Of a stretch of DNA of 64,000 nucleotides, positions 58,001 to 64,000 are shown piece after piece. The notes below the pieces were generated by a model, which was not told where the DNA came from, did not search any database, and worked only from the letters and a program-made list of their open reading frames with translations. The stretch is from NCBI RefSeq assembly GCF_052857255.1, contig NC_135504.1:140766121-140830120 (forward strand), given 5' to 3'. Numbering within the stretch: position 1 is the stretch's first letter; each line of letters starts with the position of its first letter. The position numbers were made by a program, and so were the translations under genes. Source of the stretch: Amblyomma americanum (lineage: Eukaryota; Arthropoda; Arachnida; Ixodida; Ixodidae).

Positions 58001-61000
58001 AAACTCCGCGTTGGAGAAACTCTGCGTTGGAGAAAGTCCGCGTTGGAGAAAGTCCGCGTTGGTGAGAGTCCGCGATGGAGAAACTCCGCGCTGGAGAAAC
58101 TACGCGTTTGAGAAATTCCGAACTGGAGAAACTCCGCGATGGAGACAATCCGCGCTGGAGAAACTCCGCGCTGAAGAAACTCCGTGTAGGAGAAACTCCG
58201 TGTTGGAGAAACTCCGCGTTGGAGAAACTCCGCTTTGGAGAAAGTCCGCGTTGGAGAAAGTCCGCGTTGGAGAGTCCGCGATGGAGAAACTCCGCGCTGG
58301 AGAAAAATCGGGCTGGAGAAACTCCGTGTTGGAGAAACTCCGCGTTTGAGAAACTCCGAACTGGAGAAGCTCCGCGCTGGAGATTCTCCGCGGTGGAGAA
58401 ACTCCGCGCTGGAGAAACTCCGTGTTGGAGAAACTCTGTGTTGGAGAAATTCCGCCTTGGAGAAACTTCGCTTTGAAGAAACGGCGCGTTGGAGAAACTC
58501 CGCGTTAGAGAAACTCCGCGCTTGAAACACACCGCGCTGGAGAAACTCCGCGTTGGAGAAAGTCCGCGTCGGAGAAGGTCCGCGTTGGAGAAAATCCGTG
58601 ATGTAGAAACTCCGCCTTGGAGAAACTTCGCGTTGAAGAAACGGCGCGTTGGAGATACTCCGCGTTGGAGAAACTACGCGCTTGAAACACACCGCGCTGG
58701 AGAAACTCCGCGTTGGAGAAGGTCCGCGTTGGAGAAAGTCCGCGTTGGAGAAAGTCCGCGTTGGAGAAACTCCGCGTTGGATAAACTCCGCGCTGGAGAA
58801 ACTCCGCGTTGGAGAAAGTCCGCGTCGGAGAAGGTCCGCGTTGGAGAAACTCCGCGTTGGAGAAACTCCGTGTTCTAGAAACTCCGCTTTGGAGAAACTT
58901 CGCGTTGAAGAAACGGCGCGTTGGAGATTCTCCGCGTTGGAGAAACTCCGCACTTGAAACACACCGCGCTGGAGAAACTCCGCGTTGGAGAAAGTCCGCG
59001 TTGGAGAAGGTCCGCGTTGGAGAAAGTCCGCGTTGGAGAAAGTCCGCGTTGGAGAAACTCCGCGTTGAAGAAAGTCCGCGTTGGAGAAAGTCTGCGCTGG
59101 AGAAACTCCGCGTTGTATAAACTCCGCGATGAAGAAAGTCCGCGACGGACAAACTCCGCGATGGAGAAACTCCGCGTTGGAAAAAGTCCGCTCTGGAGAA
59201 ACTCTAAGCTGGAGAAACTCCGCGATGGAGACACTCCGCGCTGGAGAAACTCCGCGCTGGAGAAACTCCGCACTGGAGAAACTCCGCGCTGGAGAAACTC
59301 CGTGTTGGGGAAACTTCGCGTTGGAGAAACGGTGCGTTGGAGAAGCTCCGCGTTGGAGAAACTCCGCGCTTGAAACACACCGCGGTGGAGAAACTCCGCG
59401 TTGGAGAAAGTCCGCGTTGGAGAAACTCCAGGTTGGAGAAAAGTCCGCTCTGGAGAAACTCTACGCTGGAGAAACTCCGCGCTGGAGCAACTCCGCGTTG
59501 TAGAAACTCCGCGCTGGAGAAACTCCGTGCTGCATAAAATCTGCGCTGGAGAATCTCCGGGCTGGAGAAACTCCGCGCTGGAGAAACTCCGTGCTGGACA
59601 AACTCCGCGCTGGAGAAACTTCGCGTTGGAGAAACTCCGCGTTGGAGAAACTCCGCGTTGGAGAAAGTCCGCGTTGGAGAAAGTCCGCGTTGGAGAGTGT
59701 CCGCGATGGAGAAACTCCGCGCTGGAGAAACTCCGTGGTGGGGAAACTTCTCGTTTGAGAAACTCCGAACTCTAGAAACTCCGCGATGGAGACACTCCGC
59801 GCTGGAGAAACTCCGCGTTGGAGAAAGTCCGCGTTGGAGAAGATCCGCGTTGGAGAAAGTCCGCGTTGGAGAAAGTCCGCGTTGGAGAAACTCCGCGCTG
59901 GAGAAACTCCGTGCTGGACAAACTCCGCGCTGGAGAAACTCCGCGTTGGAGAAACTCCGCGCTGGAGAAACTCCGTGCTGGACAAAGTCCGCGCTGGAGA
60001 AACTCCGTGTTGGAGAAACTCCGCGCTGGAGAAACTTCGCGTTGGAGAAACTGCGCGTTGGAGAAACTTCGCTTTGAAGAAACGGCGCGTTGGAGAAACT
60101 CCGCGTTAGAGAAACTCCGCGCTTGAAACACACCGCGCTGGAGAAACTCCGCGTTGGAGAAAGTCCGCGTCGGAGAAGGTCCGCGTTGGAGAAAGTCCGC
60201 GTTGGAGAAAATCCGTGATGTAGAAACTCCGCCTTGGAGAAACTTCGCGTTGAAGAAACGGCGCGTTGGAGAAACTACGCGCTTGAAACACACCGCGCTG
60301 GAGAAACTCCGCGTTGGAGAAAGTCCGCGTTGGAGAAGGTCCGCGTTGGAGAAAGTCCGCGTTGGAGAAAGTCCGCGTTGGAGAAACTCCGCGTTGGATA
60401 AACTCCGCGCTGGAGAAACTCCGCGTTGGAGAAAGTCCGCGTCGGAGAAGGTCCGCGTTGGAGAAACTCCGCGTTGGAGAAACTCCGTGTTGTAGAAACT
60501 CCGCTTTGGAGAAACTTCGCGTTGAAGAAACGGCGCGTTGGAGATTCTCCGCGTTGGAGAAACTCCGCACTTGAAACACACCGCGCTGGAGAAACTCCGC
60601 GTTGGAGAAAGTCCGCGTTGGAGAAGGTCCGCGTTGGAGAAAGTCCGCGTTGGAGAAAGTCCGCGTTGGAGAAACTCCGCGTTGAAGAAAGTCCGCGTTG
60701 GAGAAAGTCCGCGCTGGAGAAACTCCGCGTTGTATAAACTCCGCGATGAAGAAAGTCCGCGACGGACAAACTCCGCGATGGAGAAACTCCGCGTTGGAAA
60801 AAGTCCGCTCTGGAGAAACTCTACGCTGGAGAAACTCCGCGATGGAGACACTCCGCGCTGGAGAAACTCCGCGCTGGAGAAACTCCGCACTGGAGAAACT
60901 CCGCGCTGGAGAAACTCCGTGTTGGGGAAACTTCGCGTTGGAGAAACGGTGCGTTGGAGAAGCTCCGCGTTGGAGAAACTCCGCGCTTGAAACACACCGC

Positions 61001-61541
61001 GCTGGAGAAACTCCGCGTTGGAGAAAAGTCCGCTCTGGAGAAACTCTACGCTGAAGAAACTCCGCGCTAGAGCAACTCCGCGTTCGAGAAACTCCGCGCT
61101 GGAGAAACTCCGTGCTGCATAAAATCTGCGCTTGAGAAACTCCGGGCTGGAGAAACTCCGCGTTGTATAAACTCCGCGATGAAGAAAGTCCGCGACGGAC
61201 AAACTCCGCGATGGAGAAACTCCGCGTTGGAGAAAAGTCCGCTCTGGAGAAACTCTACGCTGGAGAAACTCCGCGATGGAGACACTCCGCGCTGGAGAAA
61301 CTCCGCGCTGGAGAAACTCCGCGCTGGAGAAACTCCGTGTTGGGGAAACTTCGCGTTGGAGAAACGGTGCGTTGGAGAAGCTCCGCGTTGGAGAAACTCC
61401 GCGCTTGAAACACACCACGGTGGAGAAACTTCGCGTTGGAGAAAGTCCGCGTTGCAGAAGGTCCGCGTTGGAGAAAGTCCGCGTTGGAGAAAGTCCGCGC
61501 TGGAGAAACTCCGCGTTGTATAAACTCCGCGCTGGAGAAAC
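55042..61541. repeat. 6.5-kb higher-order repeat, copy 2
   Basis: Second copy of 48556-55041. It lacks the array stretch near 52.9-53.25 kb and carries an extra one near 60.4-60.7 kb that resembles 58.8-59.1 kb (offset 1,617 bp). A third copy begins at 61541 but departs from the pattern within about 65 bp, at AAAAGTCCACTC. Confidence 0.85.
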
Positions 61542-63420
61542 TCCGCGATGAAGAAAATCCGCGACGGACAAACTCCGCGATGGAGAAACTCCGCGTTGGA
61601 GAAAAGTCCACTCTGGAGAAACTCTACGCTGGAGAAACTCCGCGCTGGAGCAACTCCGCGTTGTAGAAACTCCGCGCTGGAGAAACTCCGTGCTGCATAA
61701 AATCTGCGCTGGAGAAACTCCGGGCTGGAGAAACTGCGCGCTGGAGAAACTCCGTGCTGGACAAACTCCGCGCTGGAGAAACTTCGCGTTGGAGAAACTC
61801 CGCGTTGGAGAAACTCCGCGTTGGAGAAAGTCCGCGTTGGAGAGTGTCCGCGATGGAGAAACTCCGCGCTGGAGAAACTCCGTGGTGGGGAAACTTCGCG
61901 TTTGAGAAACTCCGAACTCTAGAAACTCCGCGATGGAGACACTCCGCGCTGGAGAAACTCCGCGTTGGAGAAAGTCCGCGTTGGAGAAGATCCGCGTTGG
62001 AGAAAGTCCGCGTTGAAGAAAGTCCGCGTTGGAGAAACTCCGCGTTGAAGAAAGTCCGCGTTGGAGAAAGTCCGCGCTGGAGAAACTCCGCGTTGTATAA
62101 ACTCCGCGATGAAGAAAGTCCGCGACGGACAAACTCCGCGATGGAGAAACTCCGCGTTGGAGAAAAAGACCGCTCTGGAGAAACTCTACACTGGAGAAAC
62201 TCCGCGCTGTAGCAACTCCGCGTTGGAGAAACTCCGCGCTGGAGAAACTCCGTGCTGGACAAACTCCGCGCTGGAGAAACTCCGCGTTGGAGAAACTCCG
62301 CGCTGGAGAAACTCCGTGCTGGACAAAGTCCGCGCTGGAGAAACTCCGTGTTGGAGAAACTCCGCGCTGGAGAAACTTCGCGTTGGAGAAACTGCGCGTT
62401 GGAGAAACTTCGCTTTGAAGAAACGGCGCGTTGGAGAAACTCCGCGTTAGAGAAACTCCGCGCTTGAAACACACCGCGCTGGAGAAACTCCGCGTTGGAG
62501 AAAGTCCGCGTCGGAGAAGGTCCGCGTTGGAGAAAGTCCGCGTTAGAGAAAATCCGTGATGTAGAAACTCCGCCTTGGAGAAACTTCGCGTTGAAAAAAC
62601 GGCGCGTTGGTGATACTCCGCGTTGGAGAAACTACGCGCTTGAAACACACCGCGCTGGAGAAACTCCGCGTTGGAGAAAGTCCGCGTTGGAGAAGGTCCG
62701 CGTTGGAGAAAGTCCGCGTTGGAGAAAGTCCGCATTAGAGAAACTCCGCGTTGGATAAACTCCGCGCTGGAGAAATTCCGCGTTGGAGAAAGTCCGCGTC
62801 GGAGAAGGTCCGCGTTGGAGAAACTCCGCGTTGGAGAAACTCCGTGTTGTAGAAACACCGCTTTGGAGAAACTTCGCGTTGAAGAAACGGCTCGTTGGAG
62901 ATTCTCCGCGTTGGAGAAACTCCGCACTTGAAACACACCGCGCTGGAGAAACTCCGCGTTGGAGAAAGTCCGCGTTGGAGAAGGTCCGCGTTGGAGAAAG
63001 TCCGCGTTGGAGAAAGTCCGCGTTGGAGAAACTCCGCGTTGGAGAAAGTCCGCGTTGGATAAAGTCCGCGCTGGAGAAACTCCGCGTTGTATAAACTCCG
63101 CGATGAAGAAAGTCCGCGACGGACAAACTCCGCGGTGGAGAAACTCCGCGTTGGAAAAAGTCCGCTCTGGAGAAACTCTACGCTGGAGAAACTCCGCGCT
63201 GGAGAAACTCCGCGCTGGAGAAACTCCGCGCTGGAGAAACTCCGCGCTGGAGAAATTCCGTGTTGGGCAAACTTCGCGTTGGAGAAACGGTGCGTTGGAG
63301 AAGCTCCGCGTTGGAGAAACTCCGCGCTTGAAACACACCGCGCTGGAGAAACTCCGCGTTGGAGAAAGTCCGCGTTGGAGAAGGTCCGCGTTGGAGGGAG
63401 AAAGTCCGCGCTGGAGAAAC
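61542..63420. repeat. Mosaic array segment
   Basis: From about 61606 it follows 53265 onward (offset 8,341 bp; shared AGTCCACTCTGG and TTGTAGAAAC). From about 62235 to 63130 it follows 59894-60773 (offsets 2,341-2,357 bp). Oddities are GAAAAAGACCGCTC near 62161, TTGAAAAAACGG near 62593 and an inserted GGAGGGAGAAAG near 63393. No non-satellite sequence is seen. Confidence 0.75.
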
Positions 63421-64000
63421 TACGCGTTGTATAAACTCCGCGCTGGAGAAACTCCGCGATGGAGAACCTCCGCGACGGACAAACTCCGCGATGGAGAAAC
63501 TCCACGTTGGAGAAAAGTCCGCTCTGGAGAAACTCTATGCTGAAAAAACTCCGCGCTAGAGCAACTCCGCGTTCGAGAAACTCCGCGCTGGAGAAACTCC
63601 GTGCTGCATAAAATCTGCGCTTGAGAAACTCCGGGCTGGAGAAACTCCGCGCTGGAGAAACTCCGCGCTGGAGAAACTCCGTGGTGGGGAAACTTCGCGT
63701 AGCAGAAACGGCGCGTTGGAGAAGCTCCGCGTTGGAAAAACACCGCGCTTGAAACACACCGCGCTGGAGAAACTCCGCGTTGGAGAAAGTCCGCGTTGGA
63801 GAAGGTCCGCGTTGGAGAAAGTCCGCGTTGGAGAAAGTCCGCGCTGGAGAAACTCCGCGTTGTATAAACTCCGCGGTGGAGAAACTCCGCGATGAAGAAA
63901 GTCCGCAACGAACAAACTCCGCGATGGAGAAACTCCGCGTTGGAGAAAAGTCCGCTCTGGAGAAACTCTACGCTGGAGAAACTCCGCGCTATAGCAACTC
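63421..64000. repeat. Truncated relative of block W at the window edge
   Basis: The variant order matches 33993-34716, but nine units (144 bp) are missing near 63645, where the offset falls from 29,428 to 29,284 bp. Markers are GGAGAACCTCC, CGCTAGAGCAAC, GTTCGAG, GTGGTGGGGAAAC, AACGAACAAAC and GCTATAGCAAC. The window ends inside it, so the array continues beyond 64000. Confidence 0.8.

Larger units (their letters stand above)
1..64000. repeat. 16-bp satellite/minisatellite array filling the whole window
   Basis: Head-to-tail copies of a 16-bp unit, consensus CTCCGCGCTGGAGAAA, run without a break except for one 45-bp island present twice. Common variants replace GCT by GTT, the leading C by G, GGAGAAA by GGAGACA, GGAGCAA, GGACAAA or TTGAGAAA, or CGCG by CGTG, CACG or TGCG. 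Most units are 16 bp. Recurrent off-length forms include 17 bp (an extra A in GGAGAAAAGTCC) and 14 bp (TTGGAGAGTCC; AACTACGCTGG). Each consensus unit contains an inverted repeat CTCC-N5-GGAG followed by AAA, and two CpG sites in CCGCG. The consensus is 62.5% G+C (56% in the GTT form). The plus-strand unit has no stop in any phase, nor does its complement, so open frames here are not evidence of genes. The array runs off both window edges. Organism and chromosomal location cannot be read from the sequence. Confidence 0.99.

Noticed and set aside
59772..63338. A 1,188-codon minus-strand open frame, and others such as 11441-13957, 16379-19882, 21086-25243 and 49021-51981, as genes for a Ser/Arg-rich repeat protein
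   Set aside because: The frame is only the satellite read through. All three frames give the same peptide, long frames overlap on one strand, there is no unique N- or C-terminal domain, no intron-exon or promoter context, and the ends fall at random variant units. The strand bias follows from the number of stop-adjacent codons per unit.
1..64000. CRISPR array
   Set aside because: The 16-bp units abut with no unique spacers of constant length, there are no cas genes, and the array is far too long.
1..64000. Telomeric repeat array
   Set aside because: Telomere units are typically G-rich on one strand with runs of G or T and lengths near 5-8 bp. This unit has no G-run longer than two in the consensus and is 16 bp.
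1..64000. Artificial or low-complexity assembly artefact
   Set aside because: Errors would not give ordered, block-specific variants and a shared unique island at matching places in HOR copies. Copy number and block order may still be wrong in places, which is noted in the findings.

Overview
The window is one uninterrupted block of eukaryote-type satellite DNA. From base 1 to base 64000 it is a tandem array of a 16-bp unit, consensus CTCCGCGCTGGAGAAA, with a second common form CTCCGCGTTGGAGAAA and frequent variants such as GTCCGCGTTGGAGAAA. That is about 4,000 units. Both window edges lie inside the array, so its true length is unknown. The only sequence clearly unrelated to the unit is a 45-bp island present twice (5680-5724 and 9711-9755), as part of a larger duplicated block. 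I see no protein-coding gene, rRNA, tRNA, CRISPR array, identifiable transposon or origin. A CpG-rich array of this size with multi-kilobase higher-order repeats points to a eukaryotic nuclear chromosome (heterochromatin, pericentromere, subtelomere or a large minisatellite). The sequence does not identify the species.

The unit length is 16, which is 1 modulo 3, and the consensus has no stop codon in any phase of either strand. Every frame of a strand therefore reads the same 16-residue peptide, rotated: (ALEKLRAGETPRWRNS)n on the plus strand and (EFLQRGVSPARSFSSA)n on the minus strand. This explains the hundreds of overlapping open frames, including minus-strand frames above 1,000 codons. 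None is annotated as CDS.

Neighbouring units often differ, but multi-kilobase blocks recur almost unchanged, so the array is organised in nested higher-order repeats (HORs). Layout: 1-10441, about 2.5 copies of a 4.0-kb HOR, with both islands; 10018-11681, a 1,104-bp tandem duplication; 11676-14930, segments with copies elsewhere; 14930-23790, two copies of a 4.7-kb HOR; 24466-43405, a 7-8 kb HOR in about two copies, the first carrying an extra internal 1,470-bp duplication; 42790-46110, a 1,794-bp tandem duplication; 46111-48555, a mosaic; 48556-61541, two copies of a 6.5-kb HOR; 61542-64000, a mosaic that ends in sequence last seen near 34.0-34.7 and 41.0-41.7 kb. Several offsets are exact multiples of 16 (1,104; 2,480; 4,064; 6,992), as expected if in-register unequal exchange or block amplification built the array. 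Block limits come from reading marker variants by eye and are good to roughly 10-40 bp.
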